A stretch of DNA of 29,261 nt from Pelagibius sp050290145 (GTDB taxonomy: Bacteria; Pseudomonadota; Alphaproteobacteria; Kiloniellales; Kiloniellaceae), in assembly GCA_050290145.1 (NCBI GenBank), contig JBNKHC010000060.1, positions 1-29,261 on the forward strand, given 5' to 3'. Positions within the stretch are counted from its first letter, which is position 1. Every line of letters begins with the position of its first letter. Below, one piece after another: positions 6,791 through 13,279 of the stretch. Below the pieces are notes generated by a model. That model searched no databases and was not told where the DNA came from. It saw nothing but the letters and a program-made list of their open reading frames with translations. The position numbers were made by a program, and so were the translations under genes.

Positions 6791-7942
6791 ATGCCTCTGC
6801 ATTTCAGCGAAGAAGAGCTCGCCCAGCGGCGGGACCGGACCTGCCGCCTGCTGGCCGAAGCCGGCCTGGACGGCCTGCTGATCTTCCGGCAGGAGAGCAT
6901 GTACTACCTGACCGGCTACGACACCTTCGGCTACTGCTTCTTCCAATGCCTCTACCTGGGCGCCGACGGCCGGCTGATGCTGCTGACCCGGGCGCCGGAC
7001 CTGCGCCAGGCGCAGCAGACCTCAATGATCCAGGACATCCGCATCTGGGTCGACCGCCCCGACGCCGAGCCCACCGCCGAGCTGCGCGAGATCCTGCGCG
7101 GCTTCGGCTGTGCCGGAAAGAAGCTGGGCGTGGAGTACGACGCTTACGGTCTGACCGCCGCCCAGGGCAAGCGCCTGGAGGCGGCCCTGGAGGGCTTCTG
7201 CGCGCTGGAGGACGCTTCCGGCCTGGTCAGCCGCCTGCGGGTGGTGAAGAGCCCGGCGGAGATCGCCTACGTGCGCGCGGCCGCGGGGCTGGCCGACGCC
7301 GCCTGGCAGGCTGCCCTCGACACCGCCGGGCCCGGCGCCTTCGAGGGCGACATCCTGGCGGCCATGCACGGCGCCATCTTCACCCGCGGCGGCGACGACC
7401 CCTCCAACGAGTTCATCATCGGCTCCGGCCCCGGCGCCCTCTTGTGCCGCTACTACTCCGGGCGGCGCCACCTGGACCCGCAGGACCAGCTGACCCTGGA
7501 GTGGGCCGGCACCTTCCACCACTACCACGCCGCCATGATGCGCACCCTGCCGATCGGGGAGCCCCTGCCGCTGCACCGGGAGATGCACGCCGTGGCCCGG
7601 GACGCCCTGCTGGCCGTCGAGGAGAACCTGCGCCCCGGCAAGACCTTCGGCGAGGCCTTCGACGCCCACAGCCGGGTCATGGACGCCGCCGGCTACCAGG
7701 CCCACCGCATGAATGCCTGCGGCTATTCCCAGGGCACCACCTTCGCCCCGGTGTGGATGGACTGGCCGATGCTCTACCACGGCAATCCGGTGCCCTTCGA
7801 GCCGGGCATGGCGATCTTCTGCCACATGATCCTGTTCAACTCCGAGGAAGGCGTGGCCATGACCCTGGGCCGCACCAGCCTGGTGACCGAGGGGGCGGCG
7901 GAGCCCCTGTCCCAGGCTTCCCTGGACCTGGAAAACCGCTAG
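6791..7942 (+). CDS. M24-fold (creatinase/aminopeptidase P-like) protein lacking canonical metal ligands
   Basis: This 383-residue protein has the two-domain layout of creatinase and aminopeptidase P: an N-terminal creatinase-like domain (about 10-150, LLIFRQESMYYLTGYDTFGY) and a C-terminal pita-bread domain (about 155-380). The five metal ligands of M24 peptidases are not conserved. The first Asp is Glu237 (TLEWAG), the second is Ala248 (YHAAMMRT), the usual GHG histidine region reads GYSQGTTFAP, and the two C-terminal glutamates are replaced in FCHMILF and MTLGRT. This is like the metal-independent creatinase/ectoine-hydrolase branch, which splits C-N bonds in small molecules. Annotation as Xaa-Pro aminopeptidase would therefore be misleading. 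The substrate is unknown. It follows pgeF by 3 bases and ends the cluster. Confidence 0.85.
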   Translation: MPLHFSEEELAQRRDRTCRLLAEAGLDGLLIFRQESMYYLTGYDTFGYCFFQCLYLGADGRLMLLTRAPDLRQAQQTSMIQDIRIWVDRPDAEPTAELREILRGFGCAGKKLGVEYDAYGLTAAQGKRLEAALEGFCALEDASGLVSRLRVVKSPAEIAYVRAAAGLADAAWQAALDTAGPGAFEGDILAAMHGAIFTRGGDDPSNEFIIGSGPGALLCRYYSGRRHLDPQDQLTLEWAGTFHHYHAAMMRTLPIGEPLPLHREMHAVARDALLAVEENLRPGKTFGEAFDAHSRVMDAAGYQAHRMNACGYSQGTTFAPVWMDWPMLYHGNPVPFEPGMAIFCHMILFNSEEGVAMTLGRTSLVTEGAAEPLSQASLDLENR

Positions 7943-7953
7943 GGGAAACCGCT

Positions 7954-8031
7954 ATGGTTAAGGCCTTCGGCGCCGCCCGGCGGGGCGACTCGGGAGCCGC
8001 CATCGAAAGTCCTGGGCCATGCCGTACCTGA
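7954..8031 (+). CDS. Very short candidate frame with a Flp/TadE-like N-terminus
   Basis: The frame encodes only 25 residues (MVKAFGAARRGDSGAAIE plus seven more). It begins 11 bases after the M24 stop, with AGGGGAAA as a good ribosome site just before the ATG. The basic stretch followed by GDSGAAIE resembles the prepilin-leader junction of Flp pilins and TadE-like proteins, but the hydrophobic segment that should follow lies in another frame (8019-8087). It may be a frameshifted small gene or chance. Confidence 0.2.
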   Translation: MVKAFGAARRGDSGAAIESPGPCRT

Positions 8032-8087
8032 CCATCTTCGTCCTCTTCCTCTGCCTCGGCCTGCTGGCCAGCTGCTTCCTGATCTAG
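8019..8087 (+). CDS. Candidate 22-residue hydrophobic peptide
   Basis: An ATG opens 22 codons encoding an almost entirely hydrophobic peptide (MPYLTIFVLFLCLGLL, then ASCFLI). It could form a single membrane helix. LASC resembles a lipobox, but there is no basic N-terminus and only three residues follow the Cys. No clear ribosome site precedes the ATG, which argues against independent translation. A -1 shift near GAAAG at about 8005 would join it to the frame starting at 7954. Confidence 0.2.
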   Translation: MPYLTIFVLFLCLGLLASCFLI

Positions 8088-8231
8088 GCCGGCCCGTCGG
8101 CGCCCCCGGCCGGCGCCCCCGCATGCACAGCCGGGAGGCTGGTTTTCCGCCGTTTCCTCCCCCTGGCGGCGACCCCCCGACACCCTGGGGGGCCCGCGCC
8201 GGGATGTCCCCAGAAAGTCCGGCCAAGGCCG

Positions 8232-8260
8232 TTTACAGGGCCGGAACGCATTGATATGGT
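8232..8260 (+). promoter_or_regulatory. Candidate sigma-70-type promoter of prs
   Basis: TTTACA (8232-8237) and TATGGT (8255-8260) are separated by exactly 17 bases, matching 5 of 6 and 4 of 6 consensus positions. A start near 8267 gives a leader of about 89 bases before the prs ATG. This is the best promoter-like pair in the gap. Confidence 0.5.
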
Positions 8261-8355
8261 CCGCCCGCCTGGGCCCCAGGGGGAGTGCATGACGGACGAG
8301 TTTTCGCCGCGCCCGATGGTCCGCGCCCAGCAAAACGGGCTCTAGGGATACCGCC

Positions 8356-9300
8356 ATGAAAATCATGACCGGGAACAGCAATCGGCCCCTGGCCGAGGCG
8401 ATTTCCGCCTTTCTGAACCTGGAACTGACCAAGGCCAGCGTGCGCCGTTTCTCGGACATGGAGGTCTTCGTCGAGATCCACGAGAACGTGCGTGGCGAGG
8501 ACGTCTTCATCATCCAGTCGACCTCCTATCCGGCCAACGACAACCTGATGGAACTGCTGGTCGCCATGGACGCCCTGAAGCGGGCCTCGGCGCGGCGCAT
8601 CACGGCGGTCCTGCCCTACTTCGGCTATGCCCGCCAGGACCGCAAATCGGCCCCCCGGACCCCGATTTCGGCCAAGCTGGTTGCCAACCTGATCACCTCG
8701 GCCGGCGCCGACCGGGTGCTGACCCTGGAGCTCCACGCCGGGCAGATTCAGGGCTTTTTCGACATTCCGACCGACAACCTCTATGCCGCACCGGTGTTCA
8801 CCAAGGACATCCTGGAGCGCAACGGCAAGGACGACCTGACCATCGTCTCCCCCGACGTTGGCGGCGTGGTCCGGGCCCGGGCCATCGCCAAACCGCTTGA
8901 CGCGGACCTTGCGATCATCGATAAGCGCCGCGAACGCGCCGGGGTCTCCGAGGTGATGAACATCATCGGCGACGTGCAGGGGCGGCGCTGCATCCTGGTG
9001 GATGACATCGTCGACTCGGCCGGGACCCTGTGCAATGCGGCCGTCGCCTTGAAGGAAGCCGGCGCCACCTCCGTTTCCGCCTATGTCACCCATGGGGTGC
9101 TCTCGGGCGGGGCCGTGGCGAGGGTGTCCTCCTCCCCGCTGGAGGAGCTGGTCATGACCGACAGCATCCAGGCGACCGAGGCGGTGCGGGTGGCCCAGAA
9201 CATCCGCCAGATTTCGATCGCCCCGCTGATCGGCGATGCCATGCAGCGCATCAGCGACGAGCGCTCGGTTTCGAGTTTGTTTAACGTTCCGGCCATGTAA
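8356..9300 (+). CDS. prs: Ribose-phosphate pyrophosphokinase (PRPP synthetase)
   Basis: Prs transfers pyrophosphate from ATP to ribose 5-phosphate to make PRPP, the precursor for purines, pyrimidines, His, Trp and NAD. The 314-residue protein is full length. It has the class I signatures YFGYARQDRKSAPRTPISAK (about 88-107), ELHAGQIQGFFD (125-136), SPDVGG (165-170), the catalytic flexible loop KRRERAG (190-196) and the PRPP-binding loop DDIVDSAGT (216-224). AGGGAT lies about 7 bases before the ATG at 8356; a second ATG two codons later is possible. A candidate promoter lies at 8232-8260 and an intrinsic terminator overlaps the stop codon. The neighbour order prs-rplY-pth-ychF is common in alphaproteobacteria. 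Confidence 0.97.
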   Translation: MKIMTGNSNRPLAEAISAFLNLELTKASVRRFSDMEVFVEIHENVRGEDVFIIQSTSYPANDNLMELLVAMDALKRASARRITAVLPYFGYARQDRKSAPRTPISAKLVANLITSAGADRVLTLELHAGQIQGFFDIPTDNLYAAPVFTKDILERNGKDDLTIVSPDVGGVVRARAIAKPLDADLAIIDKRRERAGVSEVMNIIGDVQGRRCILVDDIVDSAGTLCNAAVALKEAGATSVSAYVTHGVLSGGAVARVSSSPLEELVMTDSIQATEAVRVAQNIRQISIAPLIGDAMQRISDERSVSSLFNVPAM

Positions 9301-9319
9301 GGCCGTTAGAACCTTTTTT
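9286..9319 (+). terminator. Intrinsic terminator overlapping the prs stop codon
   Basis: GTTCCGGCC (9286-9294), a loop ATGTAA that contains the stop codon, then GGCCG, a TTA bulge and GAAC (9301-9312) form a stem followed by C and six T (9314-9319). This is the expected layout of a Rho-independent terminator. It separates prs from rplY, although some readthrough is possible. Confidence 0.65.
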
Positions 9320-9419
9320 CTGAGCTTTTCCGATGCCGGCACCCCTGGAGGCCGGGTCGGGCGAGGCGGAGGCCGGCAAGGGGCCGGCGTCCGGTTCAAT
9401 CCTGTTAAGGAGTTAGACA

Positions 9420-10094
9420 ATGGCTGACGTAGTTGAATTTCCCGCGGCTTCGCGGGAACGGGCCGGGAAGGGGCCAGCCCGTGCCGCACGTCGCGCCGGG
9501 CAGGTGCCGGGCGTGATTTACGGCGCGAAAAAGGACCCCACCCTGATTTCCGTCGAGGAGCGGCTGCTGAACAAGCTGCTGCACCAGGGCGGCTTCTTCT
9601 CCACCCTCTTCGACGTGAAGGTGGACGGCAAGAGCGAGCGGGCCCTGGCCCGCGACGTGCAGTTCGATCCGGTGACCGACTTCCCGGTCCACATCGACTT
9701 CCTGCGCGTCTCCGCCACCACCAGCGTCACCGTCGAGGTGCCGGTCCACTTCATGAATGAAGATAACTGCCCGGGCCTGCGCGAAGGCGGCGTGCTGAAC
9801 GTGGTGCGGCACGAGATCGAGCTCGCCTGCCGGGCCGACGCGATCCCCGCGCAGATCGACATCGATCTGGCCGGCCTCGAGATCGGCGACGGCGTGCACA
9901 TCTCCATGGTGAAGCTGCCGGACGGCGTGACGCCGACCATCACCGACCGCGACTTCACCATCGCGACCATCGCCGCCCCGACCGTGGTGCGCGAAGAGGC
10001 CGCGGAGGAGCAGGAGGCTGCGGCGGCCGAGGGCGAAGGCGAAGCCGAGGCGGCTGCCGAAGCGCCCGCCGAGGAAGAGTCCTCAGAGGACTAA
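9420..10094 (+). CDS. rplY: 50S ribosomal protein L25/general stress protein Ctc
   Basis: This protein binds 5S rRNA in the central protuberance of the large subunit. The 224-residue protein is the long, two-domain Ctc/TL5 form. Residues about 1-95 are the L25 beta-barrel (KGPARAARRAGQVPGVIYG, then VQFDPVTDFPVHIDFLRV); residues about 96-190 are the C-terminal beta domain (VPVHFMNEDNCPGLREGGVLN, then HISMVKLPDGVTPTI). The final 35 residues are a Glu/Ala-rich acidic tail. AAGGAG is 7 bases before the ATG. The 100 bases upstream, after the prs terminator, contain repeated GCCGGC self-complementary blocks at about 9371-9390 that could fold; no clear promoter is seen. pth follows after 24 bases. 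Confidence 0.95.
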   Translation: MADVVEFPAASRERAGKGPARAARRAGQVPGVIYGAKKDPTLISVEERLLNKLLHQGGFFSTLFDVKVDGKSERALARDVQFDPVTDFPVHIDFLRVSATTSVTVEVPVHFMNEDNCPGLREGGVLNVVRHEIELACRADAIPAQIDIDLAGLEIGDGVHISMVKLPDGVTPTITDRDFTIATIAAPTVVREEAAEEQEAAAAEGEGEAEAAAEAPAEEESSED

Positions 10095-10118
10095 GCCGAC
10101 CCAAAGGGGGTGGCCAGC

Positions 10119-10781
10119 ATGCTGTTGCTTGCCGGGCTCGGCAACCCGGGCCCCCGCTACGCGGACAACCGGCACAACATCGGCTTTATGGCGGTGGACG
10201 AGATCGTCCGCCGCCATTCCTTTTCGCCCTGGCGCAACCGCTTCCAGGCGGACTGCGCCGAAGGCCGCCTGGGCGGCGAGAAGGTGCTGGTCTTGAAGCC
10301 CCAGACCTACGTGAACGAGTCCGGCCGCTCGGTCGGCGAGGCCCTGCGCTTCTTCAAGCTGGCCCCGGAAGACGTCATCGTGCTCTACGACGAGATCGAT
10401 CTCGCCCCCGGCAAGGTCCGCGTCAAGCAGGGTGGCGGTGCCGGCGGCCACAACGGCATCCGCTCCATCGAAGCCCACATCGGCAACAACTTCTGGCGGG
10501 TGCGCCTGGGCGTCGGCCATCCGGGCCACAAGGAACTGGTGCACGGCCACGTGCTGGGCGACTTCGCCAAGGCCGACAAGGTCTGGCTCGAGAAGCTGCT
10601 GGACGCCGTGGCCGGCGAGATCCCCGCCCTGGTCGAGGGCGACGCCCCGCGCTTCATGTCTCGGGTCGCCGAATTGACCGCTCCACCCCGGCCGAAAAAG
10701 CCGAAGCCGGCGCCCAAGGCCGATGACGCCGGCGGCTCGGCGCCCTCCCCCTCCGTATCCCCTACCAAAAGCGACGACTGA
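10119..10781 (+). CDS. pth: Peptidyl-tRNA hydrolase
   Basis: Pth cleaves the ester bond of peptidyl-tRNAs released early from ribosomes and so recycles tRNA. The 220-residue protein carries the complete active site of the bacterial family: Asn9 (GLGNPG), catalytic His19 (NRHNIGF), Asn66 (TYVNESG), Asp91 (LYDEIDL) and Asn112 (GGHNGIRS). The last 30 residues are a Pro/Lys/Ser-rich extension beyond the usual 190. A GTG at 10110 would add three residues, but AAAGGGGG is 8 bases before the ATG at 10119, and the family begins directly with the first beta strand. It lies between rplY (24 bases) and ychF (3 bases), almost certainly in one transcript. Confidence 0.96.
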   Translation: MLLLAGLGNPGPRYADNRHNIGFMAVDEIVRRHSFSPWRNRFQADCAEGRLGGEKVLVLKPQTYVNESGRSVGEALRFFKLAPEDVIVLYDEIDLAPGKVRVKQGGGAGGHNGIRSIEAHIGNNFWRVRLGVGHPGHKELVHGHVLGDFAKADKVWLEKLLDAVAGEIPALVEGDAPRFMSRVAELTAPPRPKKPKPAPKADDAGGSAPSPSVSPTKSDD

Positions 10782-10784
10782 CCT

Positions 10785-11882
10785 ATGGGTTTCAACTGCG
10801 GCATCGTCGGACTGCCCAACGTCGGCAAGTCCACCCTCTTTAACGCCCTGACCGAAACGGCGCAGGCGGAAGCGGCGAACTATCCCTTCTGCACCATCGA
10901 GCCCAACGTGGGCCGCGTGCCGGTACCCGATCCGCGGCTCGACAAACTGGCGGCGATCGCCAAGTCGGCCAAAACCATCCCGACCTTCCTGGAATTCGTC
11001 GACATCGCCGGGCTGGTGCGCGGCGCCTCCAAGGGCGAGGGCCTGGGCAACCAGTTCCTCGCCAACATCCGCGAGGTCGACGCCATCGTCCACGTGCTGC
11101 GCTGCTTCGAGGGCGAGGTGACCCACGTCGACGGCTCGGTCGACCCGATCCGCGACGCCGAGACGGTGGAGACCGAACTGATGCTGGCCGACCTGGACTC
11201 GGCCACCAAGCAGCGTGACGCCGCCATCAAGAAGGCGCGCGGCAACGACAAGGAGGCCAAGGAGCGCCTGGCCGTGCTGGAGCCGGTGATCGAAGCGCTG
11301 GAGGCCGGCAGGCTCGCGCGCAGCGTGCGGATCAGCGACGACCAGCTGCCGGTCTTCCGGCAACTGCAGCTGCTCAGCGCCAAGCCGGTGCTCTACGCCG
11401 CCAACGTCGACGAGGACTCCGCGGCCAGCGGCAACCAGTACTCCGCCCTGGTCGAGCAGCGCGCCGCTGAGACCGGCGGGGCCTGCGTCGTCGTCTCCGC
11501 CGCCATCGAGGCGGAAGTCGCCGCCCTCGGCGATCCCGCGGAGAAGAAGGAGTTCCTGGAGAGCCTGGGCCTGGAGGAAACCGGCCTGGCCCGCGTCATC
11601 CGCGCCGGCTACCAGCTGCTGGACCTCATCACCTTCTTCACCGTGGGGCCCAAGGAGGCCCGCGCCTGGACCGTACGCCGCCACAGCAAGGCGCCCCAGG
11701 CCGCCGGTGTCATCCATACCGACTTCGAACGCGGCTTCATCCGCGCCGAGACCATCGCCTACGACGACTTCGTCGCCTGCGGCGGCGAACAGGGCGCCAA
11801 GGATGCCGGCAAGATGCGCGCGGAAGGCAAGGACTACGTGGTGAAAGACGGCGATGTCTTCCATTTCCGCTTCAACGTCTGA
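10785..11882 (+). CDS. ychF: Redox-regulated ATPase/GTPase YchF (OLA1 family)
   Basis: YchF is an Obg-related P-loop ATPase that associates with ribosomes and is linked to oxidative-stress and translation control. The 365-residue protein has the P loop GLPNVGKST at 9-17, the switch region NYPFCTIEPNVG at 32-43, G3 DIAGLV at 73-78 and, at the base-specificity position, Asn207-Val-Asp-Glu210 in place of NKxD. That NxxE form is the family hallmark associated with ATP preference. A coiled-coil insertion covers about 130-175, and the C-terminal TGS domain spans about 280-365 (LITFFTVGPKEARAW to VFHFRFNV). It starts 3 bases after pth. No terminator is visible after the stop. Confidence 0.97.
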   Translation: MGFNCGIVGLPNVGKSTLFNALTETAQAEAANYPFCTIEPNVGRVPVPDPRLDKLAAIAKSAKTIPTFLEFVDIAGLVRGASKGEGLGNQFLANIREVDAIVHVLRCFEGEVTHVDGSVDPIRDAETVETELMLADLDSATKQRDAAIKKARGNDKEAKERLAVLEPVIEALEAGRLARSVRISDDQLPVFRQLQLLSAKPVLYAANVDEDSAASGNQYSALVEQRAAETGGACVVVSAAIEAEVAALGDPAEKKEFLESLGLEETGLARVIRAGYQLLDLITFFTVGPKEARAWTVRRHSKAPQAAGVIHTDFERGFIRAETIAYDDFVACGGEQGAKDAGKMRAEGKDYVVKDGDVFHFRFNV

Positions 11883-11962
11883 TATGGATGGTGGACTGAG
11901 ATCACCCTAGAACAACCCGCGTCCTGACAGACGTGGACAAGTTGCTCTAACCTTTATCGATT

Positions 11963-12010
11963 GATCAATTTATCCTCGATCAGGTGATTCCACCTGAACG
12001 AGGATTGATC
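11963..12010. promoter_or_regulatory. Long imperfect inverted repeat in the leader of the dienelactone hydrolase gene
   Basis: The arms are GATCAA-(TTTA)-TCCTCG-A-TCAGGTG (11963-11986) and CACCTGA-A-CGAGGA-TTGATC (11991-12010) around a four-base ATTC loop. Nineteen pairs form, with one A/A mismatch and one four-base bulge. A second 10-bp palindrome, ATTGATCAAT, overlaps its left edge at 11960-11969. No U-tract follows on either strand, so it is not a typical terminator. It ends just before the GGGAGG ribosome site, so it could be an operator or an mRNA structure affecting translation start. Confidence 0.6.
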
Positions 12011-12024
12011 TAAGGGAGGCTGGC

Positions 12025-12690
12025 ATGGGCGAGACGGTGAAACTGACGGCGGACGACGGGCACTCTTTCGACGCCTACGTGGCGCGGCCGGCCGAGCAAC
12101 CGAGAGCCGGCCTGGTCATCATCCAGGAGATCTTCGGCGTCAACGTGCACATCCGCGGCGTCGCCGACAGTTTTGCCGCCGAGGGCTACCTCGCCATCGC
12201 CCCCGCCCTCTTCGACCGGGTCGGGCCGGGCATCGAGCTGGGCTATGATCCCGACGACGTCGCCAAGGGCCGCGAGATCCGCGGCAAGATCGCCTGGGAC
12301 CAGGCGCTGGCCGACATCGCCGCCGCCCTAGGCTTCGTCGCCGGGGCCGGCAAGGCCGGGGTGGTCGGCTACTGCTGGGGCGGCTCGCTGGCCTGGCTGA
12401 CCGCCACCCGCCTGAAGCCCGCCGCCGCGGTCTGCTACTACGGCGGCAACGTCTACGAGTTCCGCGACGAGCAGCCAAACTGCCCGGTGGTCTTCCACTT
12501 CGGCGAGGAAGACGCCGGCATCCCGATGGACCAGGTGAAGACGGTGGGCGAGGCCCATCCGGAGGAAGAGCTCTACACCTATCCGGCGGGCCACGGCTTC
12601 AACTGCGACATGCGCGGTTCCTACCACGCCGAGAGCGCGGCCCTGGCCCGCGAGCGGACCCTCACTTTCCTCAAGCGCACCATCGGTTGA
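12025..12690 (+). CDS. Dienelactone hydrolase family protein
   Basis: This is an alpha/beta-hydrolase of 221 residues in the dienelactone hydrolase family, with the Cys-Asp-His triad visible. Cys117 is in GYCWGG, Asp163 in HFGEEDAGIP and His190 in PAGHGFNCD. Glu35 in QEIFGVN is the residue that contacts the nucleophile in characterised members. Classical members hydrolyse dienelactone in chloroaromatic breakdown, but no catechol-pathway genes are nearby and many homologues have other or unknown substrates, so only the fold and triad are claimed. No signal peptide is present. GGGAGG sits about 7 bases before the ATG, directly after the inverted repeat at 11963-12010, which is the most likely control element. 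Confidence 0.9.
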   Translation: MGETVKLTADDGHSFDAYVARPAEQPRAGLVIIQEIFGVNVHIRGVADSFAAEGYLAIAPALFDRVGPGIELGYDPDDVAKGREIRGKIAWDQALADIAAALGFVAGAGKAGVVGYCWGGSLAWLTATRLKPAAAVCYYGGNVYEFRDEQPNCPVVFHFGEEDAGIPMDQVKTVGEAHPEEELYTYPAGHGFNCDMRGSYHAESAALARERTLTFLKRTIG

Positions 12691-12730
12691 GAACTTGCCG
12701 CGGCACAGCCGCGTGCCTATCTGCTAAAGC

Positions 12731-13252
12731 ATGGCTCCGCGCGTCACCGCCCTGTTGCTGACGCTGCTGCTGGCGGCCTGCGCCGCGCCGCAGCCGAGCC
12801 TCTATGCGCCCAAGGCGAGCCGCGACGGCTATGCGGACGAGGCCCTGGGCAAGGGCCTCTACCAGGTAAGTTTCCAGGGTAATGCGGAGACCTCGCGCGA
12901 GCGGGTACAGGACTACTGCCTGTTCCGCGCCGCCGAGCTGACCCTGGAGCTGGGCGCGGAGAAGTTCGCCGTGCACGACAAGCTGGTCGAGCGCTACACC
13001 CAGGTAACGCGGAGGGCCTACGACGGCTGGGGCGATCCCTACTACTACGGTCCCTATGACCACCGCTACCGCTACTACCGGCCCTACCCGCCGCCGACCT
13101 ACCAGCGTGAGCGCACCACCTTCCGCGCGCAGCTGACCATCGAGCCCTTCTCGGGCCGCCTGCCCGGCGACGGCCGGGGCGCTTTCCAGGTCTACGACGC
13201 CCAGGCCACCTACCAGCAGTTCGCCCCGCGCATCGAGCGCCCGGTGCGGTAG
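12731..13252 (+). CDS. CC0125/CC1285-type lipoprotein, function unknown
   Basis: This 173-residue protein has a type II signal peptide: MAPR, a hydrophobic LLLTLLL core and the lipobox LAAC with Cys17, so Lgt (encoded at 4001-4846) should modify it. The mature part contains YQVSFQGNAETSRERVQDYCLFRAAELTLELG, read here as a conserved segment of the Caulobacter CC0125/CC1285-like family, and a Tyr/Pro-rich low-complexity stretch around 100-130 (DPYYYGPYDHRYRYYRPYPP). The biochemical role is unknown; an envelope location is inferred from the lipobox. The 40 bases upstream contain a CGCGGC-ACA-GCCGCG hairpin (12699-12713) and only a weak ribosome site. The gene converges with the VOC gene. Confidence 0.8.
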   Translation: MAPRVTALLLTLLLAACAAPQPSLYAPKASRDGYADEALGKGLYQVSFQGNAETSRERVQDYCLFRAAELTLELGAEKFAVHDKLVERYTQVTRRAYDGWGDPYYYGPYDHRYRYYRPYPPPTYQRERTTFRAQLTIEPFSGRLPGDGRGAFQVYDAQATYQQFAPRIERPVR

Positions 13253-13279
13253 AACCCGCGAAGGTCGTGGTGCGGGAGA

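Larger units (their letters stand above)
7943..8355. other. 413-base intergenic region between the M24 protein and prs
   Basis: This is the only stretch over 300 bases without a confident gene. It holds two short overlapping candidate reading frames (7954-8031 and 8019-8087), a direct repeat of GGCGCCCCCG at 8099-8108 and 8112-8121, a 6-bp GC hairpin (CCCCCC at 8173-8178 with GGGGGG at 8187-8192, no U-tract) and the candidate prs promoter at 8232-8260. I see no tRNA or other recognisable RNA. Confidence 0.6.

Noticed and set aside
8173..8192. CCCCCC/GGGGGG hairpin as a terminator
   Set aside because: There is no U-tract on either strand, and it may simply reflect GC content; only noted as structure in the gap.
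10083..11864. A 593-codon minus-strand open frame opposite pth and ychF
   Set aside because: It is antisense to two certain genes and has no recognisable motif.
13255..13276. CCCGC/GCGGG pairing between the convergent lipoprotein and VOC genes as a bidirectional terminator
   Set aside because: Only five pairs with a 12-base loop and no T-run in either direction.
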